From Leptidea sinapis (lineage: Eukaryota > Arthropoda > Insecta > Lepidoptera > Pieridae), in the NCBI RefSeq assembly GCF_905404315.1, contig NC_066311.1, positions 2,976,001 to 3,040,000 of the forward strand: a stretch of DNA of 64,000 bases, in the 5' to 3' direction. A program made the position numbers and the translations under genes. Below are positions 10,729-21,224 of this stretch, piece after piece (position 1 is the first letter of the stretch; each line of letters starts with the position of its first letter). Under the pieces are notes generated by a model. The model did not search any database. It was not told the origin of the DNA and saw only the letters and a list, made by a program, of their open reading frames with translations.

Positions 10729-10770
10729 TAATCCGGACATGTCCGGACTTTTAGTCTCTGGTCCGGATTA
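10729..10770. repeat. Inverted repeat with nested perfect palindrome
   Basis: TAATCCGGAC (10729-10738) and GTCCGGATTA (10761-10770) are perfect inverted arms. TCCGGACATGTCCGGA (10732-10747) is itself a perfect 16 bp palindrome. This may be the end of a small DNA transposon or a binding site; no partner copy was found in the window. Confidence 0.6.
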
Positions 10771-11039
10771 AGTGCGGCTCTCTAACTAGTCCTAGTTAAC
10801 TAATAATATCATATAGTCTCTAATATCTACGAGAAATGAAATCTAGACAACATCAACTAAAAGGTCCGTTTAAAAATATTAATGATAATAAGAATTTTTA
10901 TCAGGACTTTTGAAATTACTAAATGGTAACCCTACCTATAGTGACCTAAAAGCTAGTGTTGGTGTTCGGGATCCATGAGGACGTGTCGAGATCATCTAAT
11001 ATGTTTTACATTCGGGTGCAGTAACTCTATATGTATGTA

Positions 11040-11825
11040 GTACAGCTCTACCACCAAGGAGTAAGGTTTGTGGGTCGTCTTGTCGAATATGCCTCGTGAA
11101 AGCTCTTTGATCTGCTGAGCAATGGTGGGCGGATCAAAGGCTCGATGAAGGGGTACGATTTGGACATACTACGGGACACAGGTGACCTTGTGCATAAATT
11201 TATTCTACACCACCTGCAAACGCTGTAGGAAACGCAGAAAACTCAGTACATATTCTCCTTTCTACTCTTGCACAAGTGGGTAAACTCGGCTTTGTTAGGA
11301 ACCCTGTAAATACGATCCATGAAATATTGTGATTTTGAGATATTCCCAGGTATTTAATGCCGCCAGCTCAAGGAATGGGCGTACCGTACAGGTTGGTCTG
11401 AACAAATGGGGTCCTAATTATGTGCCTTAATAGTTGGTTCATAGCGAGTACCGATGTACTCTTAGCGTTGGTAACTTCAATACAATTCTATCGAATCTCA
11501 TCGAAAATTTCTTGAAGCTTCTAAATAACAATAGGAATGCATGAAACGTGGCAGTAAAAAACAAAACCGTCATATGTCGGATGTAAAGAAACAGAAGAAG
11601 GTTGGGGAAAGTACTGAGCCCTTGGGGACTCCTGACCTGATGAATCGTGCCGTTGAGAGCGTATCGAAATGCGATAACGAAATATGCGATTCGTAAAATA
11701 TTCCCAAATGAGTCGCACGAGTCTGTCTTGCACAACCAGTCCGTTACGACTTTATTAAGAAGTCGTTTTGCCACACGATATCGAACGCCTTTGCTGCGTC
11801 GACGCCGTGCTTATGCGGGTGAAGT
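11040..11825 (-). pseudogene. Decayed non-LTR reverse transcriptase fragment
   Basis: On the minus strand the motif-A region reads VDAAKAFDIVW near 11779-11811. Further on, a broken motif B (S-P-Q-G-L-S, a decayed G-V-P-Q-G-S-V-L-S) appears near 11620. After that come out-of-frame pieces that keep reverse-transcriptase-like spacing. Many stops and frameshifts show it is dead. Clade uncertain (Jockey/R1-like). Confidence 0.6.
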
Positions 11826-12050
11826 GAATAAAATACAAGAATGTATTTTTATGAAAATTTCTATATGAGAACGGAATAGTTTAATTTAATAAAGTTAATA
11901 AAATCAAGTGCAAATAAGCTCTGATACATCTGACAAGTCAAAAAGGACACTATCTGTTACATTGATGAGCCGCGCGATATTTTTTGGTAAAACGAAGTGA
12001 CGAGACGATACAAAAAAAAACTTAACATAATATTTTATTGTTATTCTTAT

Positions 12051-12160
12051 TCTGAGCGGTATCGCAATTGCGCTTATCAGTAATTTCACTAGCTAAGACG
12101 CCCTTCAAAGCGAAATACAAATATAGTGCTTGCATACTATGGATTGGCTGTAGAAATAGA
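12051..12160 (-). repeat. Dispersed repeat B, fragment
   Basis: Diverged middle piece: TCTGAGCGG, CAATTGCGCTT, AGTAATTTCACTAGCTA and the GGCGCCCTTCA-type block. Confidence 0.65.
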
Positions 12161-12355
12161 CTGTGGTATATATCTATCCGGCATCTCTATAGCTAAAATT
12201 TATTGTAACCGTGTTGTAACTCTCGTTATATTTAAAATGATGAGTCAAAAATTATTTATCAAACCGGTCAGCACACAGTAATAAATAGAGAAAAAAATCA
12301 AAAACATAATCTTAGATAGTTTAAACGTCTAGATAAAGCCTCTTGCTGTTAACCA

Positions 12356-12662
12356 AGTGGGAGGCTCCTTTGCACAGGATACTGGCTAGATTATGAGTAC
12401 CACAACGGCGCCTATTTCTGACATGAAGCAGTAATGTGTAAGCATTACTGTGTTTCGGTCTGAAGGGCGCCGTAGCTAGTAGAAATTACTGGGCAAATGA
12501 GACTAAACATCTTATGTCTCAAGGTGACGAGCGCAGGAATAGTGCCGCTCAAAATTTTTGGGGTTTTTAAAGAGTGGCACTGCATTGTAAAGGGCAGGGC
12601 GTATTAATAACCATCAGCTGAACGTCCTGCTCGTCTCGTCCCTTATTTTTATTAAAAAAAAG
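12356..12662 (+). repeat. Dispersed repeat B, near full length
   Basis: Runs from AGTGGGAGGCTCCTTTGCAC to the tail CTCGTCTCGTCCCTTATTTT plus an A run, about 307 bp. It includes the AGTAATGTGTAAGCATTACT hairpin and the GTGCCGCTC...GTGGCACT hairpin region, here weakened. Confidence 0.85.
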
Positions 12663-13275
12663 CAACCCATGATAACAGGCCAGGTTTATTACTTAAGTGT
12701 GCGTGATAAGCTACGTCTTACACTCGCAAAACGTCAGTCACTTTGTTTTAATGTGCGTGCGTGGCTGAAAATAGAGGTTACCAGCTTGCTACTATTTTTT
12801 TTCGACGTGTTCACATAAATTATTTAATAACGATGTCATTCACCGGGTTTGCCTGTCTGAGCGTGATTAATTCAATAGGTACCTAATTAACCTACTTAAC
12901 AATTTTTTAACAATATAATATAATTGTTGAATTAACCAAGAGATTTCAAATCTTTTGAATCGTGCGTGCGCTTGAAGTTCAGCTAGATAAATCGCCTGTC
13001 ACATATTTTCATAACACCAACACAAATTCTGAATTCTTTGAATCTTCATAGTGCTTATATTTTTTTTTTGAAAAAATAGTCTGTCGTGGCAGCAAGTAAT
13101 GTAATAATAAATATACTAATTAAGTCATTAATTTAAAATTATTTTACATTTACGCTCATTTATTTGCAAGTTTATATATATCTTAAAGGTAGATTTTGAA
13201 TTAAATTTCTTTTGATTTTTTTGTGTTATTTTTTTTTCTGCACTATTAATTAAAAGCGATCGTATATTTAAAAGA
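12663..13275. other. Unassigned stretch
   Basis: The first 100 bp (AAGCTACGTCTTACACTCGC area) is less AT-rich and resembles the edge of some dispersed element, but no partner copy is in the window. The rest is AT-rich. Confidence 0.35.
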
Positions 13276-13497
13276 GGTAAGGTCTAGGTCCCGGTTTCGA
13301 ATCCCGGTAGGCTCTATCATTTATATGATGAATATGATTGTTTGTATCCGAGTCATGGATGTTTATAAGTATTTATATATGTTTAAGTAAGTATATTGTA
13401 TTAAATATATCATTGTCTTGTACCCGTAGTACAGACTATGCTTAGTTTGGGGCAAGATAATTTGTGTTAAAGTCTGTCAATATTATTATGTTATATA
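13276..13497 (+). repeat. tRNA-derived SINE, 5' truncated
   Basis: Begins at the B box (GGTTTCGAATCCCGG) and continues through GAGTCATGGATGTTTATAAG, GTACAGACTATGCTTAG and GGGGCAAGATAATTTGTGT to the AT-rich 3' end. A Helitron-type end starts directly after it. Confidence 0.8.
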
Positions 13498-13670
13498 CTA
13501 GCTGACCCAGCAAACGTTGTATTGCCGATATTAAAATCGCGCTACAAAAGTAACTGTTGATCGTAGATGGGTGAAAATTTGAAGTTATATGTATTTTTTA
13601 ATGCTGACTGTCGAGCCGTTTCGGAGTAGTTCAAAGTTTAACACCATGACACGAGAATTCTATATATTAT
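13498..13670 (-). mobile_element. Non-autonomous Helitron-type element
   Basis: On the plus strand it begins A|CTAGCTGACCCAGCAAACG and runs through GCCGTTTCGGAG to ACACGAGAATTCTATATAT, i.e. the reverse of a Helitron with a CTAG 3' end and a hairpin-forming TTGC/GCAA just inside. A short version of the family at 21896 and 46726. Confidence 0.6.
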
Positions 13671-14327
13671 TATTTCTGTTTTATCACTTGGCAGAGATTG
13701 TACATAATAATATGTTTTGTATAATGGTAAATCTGTTAATTTTAATTTAAATGAGTGGGTGTATGTTTCTTTATACTTTTTCTTATTATGGCCTTACTTT
13801 TTGTGTATTGGTAAATGGCAAAATGAATAACATTTTCGTTCAGAAGTGTTACTTTTTCACCTTAATGAATAAGTGATTTTTAATTTCAATCGGCTTGGTC
13901 TTTGTTAGTATAACGCCAAAGACGCCTAATCCTAAAATTTTGATCAATTATGGATACATGTAATGTTTATATGAATACCCGCTCAACCGTTTACTAAATT
14001 ATAAAATGCCCACATATACCGAAGGTACAATAAATAATTCACGCTAAAATTGGAAGCTATCTCGCTATTGATTTTAGCAAACCGTTAGATAAATGCAGGC
14101 TTTTAGACCACTTCCGGTGTGGAGTGCATCCGTGACGTCACATCCGGCGAGCCACAAAGCTGCCAGGTTTTGGCACTTACCTTAATAAACAATTTGGGAT
14201 ATTATTACTGACGGTCTATGTAATATTGACGCAAATCTATATTGAGTTTAGGTTACTAAGAGTCTTATTTGATCAAGGCTATAGATTTTTAAATAAAATG
14301 TTTAGCATAATGATCTAATGATGAATA
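13671..14327. other. Unassigned stretch
   Basis: AT-rich, apart from a patch at 14100-14165 with GTGACGTCAC. No supported gene or element. Confidence 0.35.
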
Positions 14328-14662
14328 TCTTAATATATATAAATCCAGTGTCCTGATGATTGTTTTCAGAAAACTCCTAAACTAATGAATGGATTTTAAC
14401 GCTGATTACTTCATGTAGTGCAGTTAAGTCCAACTTGAGAGATAGGATAGTTTTAATTTCGTTTTTATGACCCTTAATTATTTTGATTTCCAATATTTGT
14501 TTTGTATGGACTTCTGTGAAATGGTTTCAATAATTGCAGCATATTTTACGAAATAATTCTTGATGTTATGAAATATTATTGACAAATTCATAAAAAAGCA
14601 GAGTTTAATTTATTATGTATAGAACAACCAATATAATATTAATATATTCTATTCTATTCTAG
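14328..14662 (+). mobile_element. Non-autonomous Helitron-type element
   Basis: Starts A|TCTTAATATATATAAATCC, aligns to the reverse copy 342-694, and has a plausible CTAG|T end at 14659-14662. The last 60 bp diverge, so the 3' end is uncertain. Confidence 0.6.
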
Positions 14663-15159
14663 TTTCTCTAGTATTATTCTTCTAGTATTCTCGTACTTTT
14701 AATGAAGGACGCGCCACCAAACTAACCTCGTCAGTGATTTAGTGACCTAACCACCAAACATGAACTAAACGAAGAAGAAAGAATGTATTATATAAATCCG
14801 GCCAATTGTCTCCCCCGGAGTTGAAGAGGAGCACCAGGATTTACCAGGTCAGCTCCCTCCTTGTATATCTTTCTTCACGCGCATACCCACTTACAGATTA
14901 CCTACTGCTTTATGGGAGAAAATGGCTATGCTGTGGTTCTAGCCGACATCACAGGATGTTGATGCCAGGCAAACAAGCCTCCCAAAGGTAAGACTAACAC
15001 GGCGCGACCATATCAATCCTGAGTTGTCAGTGGTTTGTCAAAATCTGTAGTTATTTCATCGTCTCGATCTCCTTATTTAGGGCCTACTCACACTTATTCA
15101 GCTGCATTAGGATTCCGCAGTTTTCTTAGTAGTTGTTTAGACCCCGAAACGGAGCCCAT
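14663..15159. other. Unassigned, moderately GC-rich stretch
   Basis: Positions 14800-15150 are less AT-rich and contain short protein-like runs in different frames, but no recognisable domain. It probably belongs to the same decayed element as 15160-15290. Confidence 0.35.
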
Positions 15160-15290
15160 ATGTCGGACTTGGGTGTCACACCCCAACGACTTATAATCTC
15201 TATGCTGTTAGACCTAAACGATTTTACAGTGACACAGGACGTGGGCCATGGAGGCCACAAAAACTACGCAACAACAGTTCCGCTTAACTA
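15160..15290. repeat. Dispersed repeat shared with 27470-27610
   Basis: Shares ATGTCGGACT, a short TTTACAG/TTTTACAGCGAC-like block, GACGTGGGCCATGGAGGCC and CGCAACAACAGT with 27470-27610 in the same order and orientation. Family not recognised. Confidence 0.6.
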
Positions 15291-15514
15291 ATTTGGTCAC
15301 ACATATAGGTACAGTTCTGCTTCTATCGGCCACGTACAACATCGTAAGAATAAGAAAAGACGTCCGAAAGAATTCGGAGAGAGGAGAGAGAATTGAGAGA
15401 ACTCAATCCTCGCGTATAATAATAAATCAAATCTATTCAAGAATTATGCAGGTCGCAACTTATCGATGAGGAGTCAAGAACCATTTTGTGTTCGTCGCTG
15501 TTCCGCCCATTCGA

Positions 15515-15563
15515 CGCTGAATGCGGCGGATCAGCGCTGAATGCGGTAGAACAGCGCTGAAAT
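15515..15563 (+). repeat. Tandem repeat, 20 bp unit x 2.4
   Basis: Units CGCTGAATGCGGCGGATCAG (15515-15534) and CGCTGAATGCGGTAGAACAG (15535-15554), then CGCTGAAAT. Confidence 0.8.
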
Positions 15564-15970
15564 CTATCTATTGCACTCTCATGATAATAACAGATTTGTC
15601 TTCATTTTATAAACGTAATAAAATTTTATTCAGCTAAGGCCCATAGAAAACAGTTGTTTTCTGCTGAATAGAGCTGAATAAGGCATGTTATCCACCAAAG
15701 CGGAGAGGAGAGGAGATAAGAGGAGATAAGCCGCGTAGCTGTCAGGTTATTTCCACCAAAGCGTCCGTTGTCATCTCCACTACGCCGCACCCCTTGATCG
15801 CTTGACGCGGCACAAAATTCTATAGACAAATTAGACATCTGGAATTAATTAGACTAAAAATTATACAAATGGATCTCCACTGAAGCTTAGCAGAGAGGAG
15901 ATGTGGAAATAACGAAATCTGATTGGTTATAAAAATTCATCTTCTCTGCTTTCCGTTTTGGTAGAGCCTG

Positions 15971-16281
15971 ACGGCTGTTCCCAATATACTATCTACAGAT
16001 AGAGATAAATTACTACCTTCTACTGTCAGTAATTAGTTGTCAATATTCTGAAGCTGTCCCAATATACCCGATAAGTCATTCTTATCGCCTTATATTGGGA
16101 CGCGTGAATTGCAATTTCCATACAAACTTCTATCGCTGTTAAGCTTTACGGCGTCCCATTGACAGACAGCGTGTACGGATATGGTGAGTAACCGTCGATA
16201 AGTTTATTGGAACAGAAAAGTCAACTATAGTTACGATTTTTATCTCAAGTAAGAGATAGACTGAATATTGGGAACGGCCGT
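15971..16281. mobile_element. MITE with terminal inverted repeats, about 311 bp
   Basis: Left end ACGGCTGTTCCCAATATAC and right end GAATATTGGGAACGGCCGT are inverted repeats with 3 mismatches in 19. The interior has no open frame. The flanks do not show a clear target duplication, so the exact ends may lie a few bases outward. Confidence 0.75.
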
Positions 16282-17002
16282 AAGTGTGAGTAGTCTATTA
16301 ACCACCACGTAGCTAGCGGTCTAACCCATCGATTCGGCTAAGGGATGCAACGTATTTATTGAAAACTGTTATTTAAATTGATTAATTACTTTACTCTGTT
16401 AATTATCTCGTTCGTCAATACATGCAACATTATTGTTTTGTTTATTCTTTTAAATTCATTTGTGTACTATATAATATAATGATGATAATTTTTTATTTAA
16501 ATAAATAAAAGTTACACTACCTTCCTAAGAACACAAAAATAATGTTTTGAAATTGTGATACTTTGGAATTTTTAATTCTTATACGAAGCATAATACAATG
16601 TTTTGGTATCATAGTTAAAGAAGAGATTGTCTTAAGTATGGCGCGAGTATACCTTAAGGCGACACTAAATGCCGGCGACCTTGAGCGATATGAATATGAT
16701 ATGAACGGCTCCTATGTAACAAAGCCAATATTTTCAAAATTCTTGGGTCGAAAATGTAATAATTTAACAGGCGCAAACTGCTTAATTGCTTACTATCCTC
16801 ATTATTGATTACTAATCTGAATAAATGTACCTACATAAAAAAGTAAAATCTATAAGAACAACTTCTATGATAGTAGTATACTAAACAAATGCATGATGCC
16901 GAGAAAAAACTTGTTTAACTGAAAATAAAACTGGTAGTTCATAATAGCTCTGGAGTGCTAACTTTTACCAACAATAAGCATTAGCAACCTACAAGTAAGA
17001 CT
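16282..17002. other. Unassigned stretch
   Basis: An 81-codon open frame at 16563-16808 has no motif I recognise and no supporting splice or promoter signal. The rest is AT-rich. Confidence 0.3.
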
Positions 17003-17043
17003 TATGGGTATGTGTAACGGTTATCCCGTTACACATACCCATA
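17003..17043. repeat. Perfect 18 bp hairpin
   Basis: TATGGGTATGTGTAACGG (17003-17020) pairs perfectly with 17026-17043 across a 5 nt loop TTATC. No neighbouring transposon end explains it. Confidence 0.8.
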
Positions 17044-17386
17044 GTAGTGTTCATAGCTCCAAATCCTATATTTTCACCACAAAACTTGTCTGAAAATACC
17101 TTGTTTGCATGTTTTCTGTTTACCCTTCGCCTTAATATATTCTGACTCCAAGCGCACGACGTATACATAGACACCAGGATAACATATTATTATTTTATTT
17201 CCAAAACGAGTTTAGATCAAGATTTCGTCGAAGATGCAACAGTTATATTATATTCATAGCCAATACTGTATAATTCATTTTTGGCAATTTTGAAATGAAC
17301 ATTTTAACTTAGATTTACTGCACTTTGATATATTTTTCTTACAAATTTTACTTTGATTTGATTCATAAATGTAATTTAATTTAATG
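17044..17386. other. AT-rich stretch, nothing recognised
   Basis: No supported feature. Confidence 0.4.
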
Positions 17387-17695
17387 TTTTTTTTTATTAT
17401 GAAATAGGAGGACAAACGAGCGTACGGGTCACCTGGTGTTAAGTGATCACCGCCGCCCACATTCTCTTGCAACACCAGAGGAATCAGAAGAGCGTTGCCG
17501 GCCTTTAAGGAAGGTGTGCGCGCTTTTTTTGAAGGTACCCGTGTCGTATCGTCCCGGAAACACCGCACAAGGAAGCTCATTCCACAGCTTAGTAGTACGT
17601 GGAAGAAAGCTCCTTGAAAGCTGCACTCTGGAGGACCGCCACACATCCAGATGGAGGGGATCCTAATTTGTGGCGTGTCGTGCGTAGGTGGAATT
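17387..17695 (-). mobile_element. LINE A 3' fragment
   Basis: Minus-strand C-terminal coding piece (RSFLPRTTKLWNELPCAVFP, RYDTGTFKK) plus the 3' tail ending in a poly-A that appears as Ts at 17387-17395. Truncated upstream of the KLGY motif. Confidence 0.85.
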
Positions 17696-18142
17696 GCAAA
17701 ACTTGTTAATTAATATAGGTTTTTAATAAACCAACCAAACTTTAACTAATATCGTTATACCAAGACAAAAATATTTTAAGTATTTCGTCTCTAATTATAT
17801 TCTCCTATTCAAAATGGACTGCTCGTCTTTCAGATTTAACAACACGTTATTTTCGTGTCCTATTCGTAAGTAATACAATACTTTTGTAGCTAAAAGTGGG
17901 AAGGTTTCAGATGCTCTGGTAAGTTCACGCTAAAATGGTTTCAATGTCTCTGTTAAAGGTAGAATACGTTTCCTTTTGAATATTGTTATATATTTCTTAA
18001 ATTTTTAAATATATGATATATATATCGATATTATGTTGAAAATTTTATATGTTGAGATTTGTTTTATAAATAAATTGTTTTAATAAAGGATCTAAGATTG
18101 AGACTGGAGGGACTGACTGAAAAACAGGAGGAGAGGAAAACC
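17696..18142. other. AT-rich stretch, nothing firm
   Basis: A short ATG-initiated stretch at 17814-17865 is followed by a consensus-looking donor GTAAGTAAT, but there is no other support for a gene. Confidence 0.3.
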
Positions 18143-18322
18143 TTTTTTTATGAAAATAAGGGACGAGACAAACAGTACGATCAGCTGATGGTGATTAATA
18201 CGCCCTGCCCATTACAATGCAGCAATGAGCGGCACTACAACTGCGCTCGTCACTTGAGATAAGATGTTAAGTCTCATTGGCCCAGTAATTACACTAGCTA
18301 TGGCACCTTTCAGACCAAAATA
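18143..18322 (-). repeat. Dispersed repeat B, 3' two-thirds
   Basis: Starts with the complement of the A-rich tail (TTTTTTTATGAAAATAAGGG) and runs to the CTAGCTATGGCACCTTTCAG block. The head is missing. Confidence 0.8.
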
Positions 18323-18334
18323 GAAAATTGACTG

Positions 18335-18720
18335 GAGATGTGGCCCTTTCAAATCTAAACAATTTGTCATTTTTTTTAAAGTGATAAGCCTCTCGCGTTC
18401 TGTGTGAGTGCTTTTCCACTGAGCCAAGCGTTCGAATTAAACGTAAAGTTCATAAATCTTGATATGTCTTTGTTCAACTCTCAGGTTGTGGCTTCATCTA
18501 CAGGATCTTCTTTACAGTCGATAACCTGCTCAACTCATTTGCATATTAGGAAATTGAGATGTCGCTCTTTCAAATCTAAGCAATTTGTAAAAAATTTTAT
18601 GTGATAAGCCTCTCGCGTTCATTGTGAGTGCTTTTCCACTGAGCCAAGCGTCCGAATGACGTAAAGTTCATAAATCTTGACATGTCTTTGTTCAACTCTC
18701 AGATCGCGGGTTTGGACCCC
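18335..18720 (-). repeat. 220 bp tandem duplication carrying a tRNA-like SINE
   Basis: GTGATAAGCCTCTCGCGTTC at 18381 recurs at 18601 (period 220 bp), with matching sequence before (CTTTCAAATCTAA, CAATTTGT) and after (CACTGAGCCAAGCG, TGTCTTTGTTCAACTCTCAG). On the minus strand each unit has an A-box-like TTGGCTCAGTGGAAAAGCAC. The second unit also has a B-box-like GGGTCCAAACCCGCG. The same family as 26030-26185. Confidence 0.7.
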
Positions 18721-19035
18721 GCGTTCGTTTATAAATTATGTTTTCAAATTAATATATTGTATAATTTTATCAAATATGAAAATACTTCAGGAATATATTA
18801 AAAATAGTAATGACTTATTTTTGTTTGTATTTATTAATATCAATCCGTATTTGAAAGACTTAAAAGCATGTATTATTTTTATATAAAAATATTTATTTGC
18901 AGTAGGCATTTACTTTTTTAATTTGCTGCATGCTTAGTTAAGATATTTTATTTTAATTCAAGAAAGTTTTCAATCTTGTAGAAGCCAATTTAATCTTTAA
19001 ATATTGGTTTCAAGATTAAGCATTTTTTTTTAAAT
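18721..19035. other. AT-rich stretch, nothing recognised
   Basis: No supported feature. Confidence 0.4.
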
Positions 19036-19227
19036 GACACTCTTCTTACACAAATTATCTTCGCCCAAACTAGGCATAGCCTGTTAACATACAACGATAC
19101 TTAAAAACATCCATGACTCACATTAAATTATTCATAATATTAAATGATGCACCTACCGGGATTCAAACCCGGGACCTCTAGCTCAGTAGGCAGGGTCACT
19201 AACCACTTAGGGGGATAGGGGTCGTCA
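19036..19227 (-). repeat. tRNA-derived SINE
   Basis: Minus-strand copy. The head GACGACCCCTATCC comes first, then A-box-like GTTAGTGACCCTGCC, B-box GGGTTTGAATCCCGG, body and the 3' end GATAATTTGTGTAAGAAGAG. The middle is shortened. Confidence 0.8.
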
Positions 19228-19604
19228 ATCACTTGAAAATAGCAAGCATAAAGCAATTTAAAATAACAATGATGTTGAGAGCTTTATTTTAAAACAATTA
19301 AATCAAAACCCTCTCATTACTAACAATTCCAAACCTCTAAGTTAGATAAAAGGGCAGGACCAATTAGTAACTGAGCCGACTCTACTCGGATTCTACGAAC
19401 AAAGCAGCACGAATAGACGAAAAATATCTAAGTATAAGTACGTCGGCTTACAGTTCCGATGCTCTGTAATTGCTCGGCCCCAGGCACTGATGTCATAGAA
19501 CAATTCAATAAACAGATATGTTAAATTATTAAAACTTTCGTGAGACATTGTAAGCTTCATTTGTTTAAAACGACTTTACTCATGGTTTGGTACCGACTAG
19601 TTTC
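19228..19604. other. Unassigned stretch
   Basis: Nothing firm. Positions 19560-19604 begin sequence continuous with the following repeat (CTAGTTTCGGACC). Confidence 0.3.
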
Positions 19605-19770
19605 GGACCATTCGGGTCCTTCATCAGGGTTAGTGTAGTGAGTTCGCGGTGATTTCCCGTCTCAATCTGTGGATTTGCGCTTGCAGTGCGCAACTTGACT
19701 GCAAGCGCAAATCCACAGGGTGGGGGGCGCGAGGTGTACTGTAACTACTTTGTAACTATTGGTGTTCATC
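19605..19770 (+). repeat. Dispersed repeat with a 20 bp perfect hairpin
   Basis: Shares TCATCAGGGT, GAGTTCGCGGT-like, TGCGGACTTG-like and CTATTGGTGTTCA blocks with 56745-56895. Unlike that copy, it carries an extra inverted arm. CTGTGGATTTGCGCTTGCAG (19667-19686) pairs perfectly with 19699-19718 across a 12 nt loop. Confidence 0.75.
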
Positions 19771-20414
19771 TTCCGAAACTTGTCGGTACCAACTCTGACA
19801 AACCGTGAGTGAAGCCGTTTTATACAAAAAAAACAGATGTTATTACACTTAACTTATAGATACGATGACAAAAATTATAAAATATTTATAGTAAGATTTT
19901 TAATTGTACCAACCGTTCTTATTAACCGCTACACTCTTGACAGAGTGGTCGTTGCAGTTACTGCCAGGGGTATGAATTGTTTCAAAATTCATCACCGCTC
20001 GCCGCGTGCTTATCTCGTGCATTAGTACAGCATCCGTCTTGCTTAGTCCATCTCATGGGCGTTCTTCCTCATACTCGTGTGCCTTCAACCCTTCTTTGCA
20101 CCACAAGTATTTGATAAGCATATCTCCGCGTCACGAATCGTGCTTGGAGTATTTACAGGTTGTTCTAATTCCGTATTTACCGTCCACAATACCCAATCAT
20201 TATTCTCCAACAATACTTCTCAAGAACATCTGCTCTTTTTACTTTCCACTATGGTCCCTGTTGTGAGAACATCGGTACCAACACGAATTAACAATGAGTA
20301 AAGCAGAATTAAAAAAAAGTTAATAATGTCTCACGTAAGTTTTGTTAATTGCGATGAAAACAATGTTGAACATTGTATTTTAAAAAATTTAATAATATAT
20401 AATATTGTGATATT
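19771..20414. other. Partly repetitive stretch
   Basis: Positions 19925-20040 share ACTCTTGACAGAGTGGTCGT-like sequence with the mobile 178 bp element at 53916-54093. The remainder is unassigned. Confidence 0.4.
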
Positions 20415-20660
20415 ATAATATTGACACACTCTTACACAAATTATCTTGCCCCAAAGTAGTCACAGCTTGTACTATGGGTGCAAGACAACGGTAGGTATAT
20501 TTAATACAATATACTCACTTAAGCATACATAAATACAAATAAACATCCATGACTCGGAAACAAACACTCACATTCATCATATAAATGATTGCACCTACCG
20601 GGATTCGAACCCTCTAGATCAGTAGGCAGGGTCACTAACCACTGGACTATAGGGGTCGTC
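20415..20660 (-). repeat. tRNA-derived SINE, near full length
   Basis: The most complete copy, about 245 bp on the minus strand. Order: head GACGACCCCTATAGTCCAGT, A-box-like GTGGTTAGTGACC, B box GGTTCGAATCCC, body GCAATCATTTATATGATG, GTTTCCGAGTCATGGATG, TTGTCTTGCACCCATAGTAC, 3' end GGGGCAAGATAATTTGTGTA and then TCAATATTATAA. The head looks like a tRNA-Asp/Glu type, but the source tRNA is not certain. Confidence 0.85.
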
Positions 20661-20817
20661 ATCTTCGTATACTTAACTATAGGTAGGTACATAACATATT
20701 GGTGATCGTGAGTAATTTGTAATACCGCGAGACGTTGTTTTACAGTTAAAATGTAATCATAGTTTCAAACTACACATTGAGTCTCTATTACATTTGTTCT
20801 AGTCTTTGCCGTTTCAG
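20661..20817. other. Sequence before candidate exon
   Basis: Ends in a pyrimidine-rich acceptor-like TTCTAGTCTTTGCCGTTTCAG. Confidence 0.3.
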
Positions 20818-20879
20818 AAGACAGTAAGTCGGTTGTAGAGACGCCTGCCTTTAACAATCAATCAGACAACCTCAACTGA
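20818..20879 (+). CDS. Candidate terminal exon of an unknown host gene
   Basis: Directly after the acceptor-like CTTTGCCGTTTCAG, one frame (entered with two bases of a split codon) reads DSKSVVETPAFNNQSDNLN and stops with TGA at 20877-20879. AATAAA hexamers follow at 20888, 20912 and 20919. The polar, acidic tail looks like the end of a real protein, possibly the cytoplasmic tail of a membrane protein, but it has no diagnostic domain. No upstream exon was identified in the window. Chance is a serious alternative for so short a frame. Confidence 0.25.
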
Positions 20880-21224
20880 GTTTTCCAAATAAAATAATAT
20901 TTTGTAGAAAAAATAAATAATAAACATAATTTTTCTCGAACAGTTTTGTTTTGATATATTGATAAATGTCATTGGGATCGTATCGAAGTGTATTAGAACA
21001 TAGATATACATAAAAAAATGTATATTTTGTTTTTCAATTAGTTTTATGTGGGGTCCGTACACTGTCGGAAAATTTTAACGAGGTCCAGAAAAAAACATAT
21101 TAAATAAGTGTAATTTAGCTACTTATTGTATGGTTTCAAATAAAATTCTGAATTATGAAACACAAGGCCTAAAGTTAATGTGAGAAACTGCACTGACGGT
21201 CTTGAGCCAGTTTTAAGCGCTCCG
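20880..21224. other. Possible 3' UTR, then AT-rich sequence
   Basis: Contains the three AATAAA hexamers noted for the candidate exon. Otherwise unassigned. Confidence 0.3.

Noticed and set aside
14806..14991. 61-codon frame ending at a GTAAG
   Set aside because: The region seems to belong to a decayed repeat shared in part with 27470-27610; no domain or consistent frame.
16563..16808. 81-codon open frame on the plus strand
   Set aside because: No motif, no splice signals and no similarity I recognise; its length is within chance for this amount of sequence.
17814..17865. First exon starting ATGGACTGCTC with donor GTAAGTAAT
   Set aside because: Only 17 codons, no promoter evidence and no downstream exon found; chance donor sites are common.
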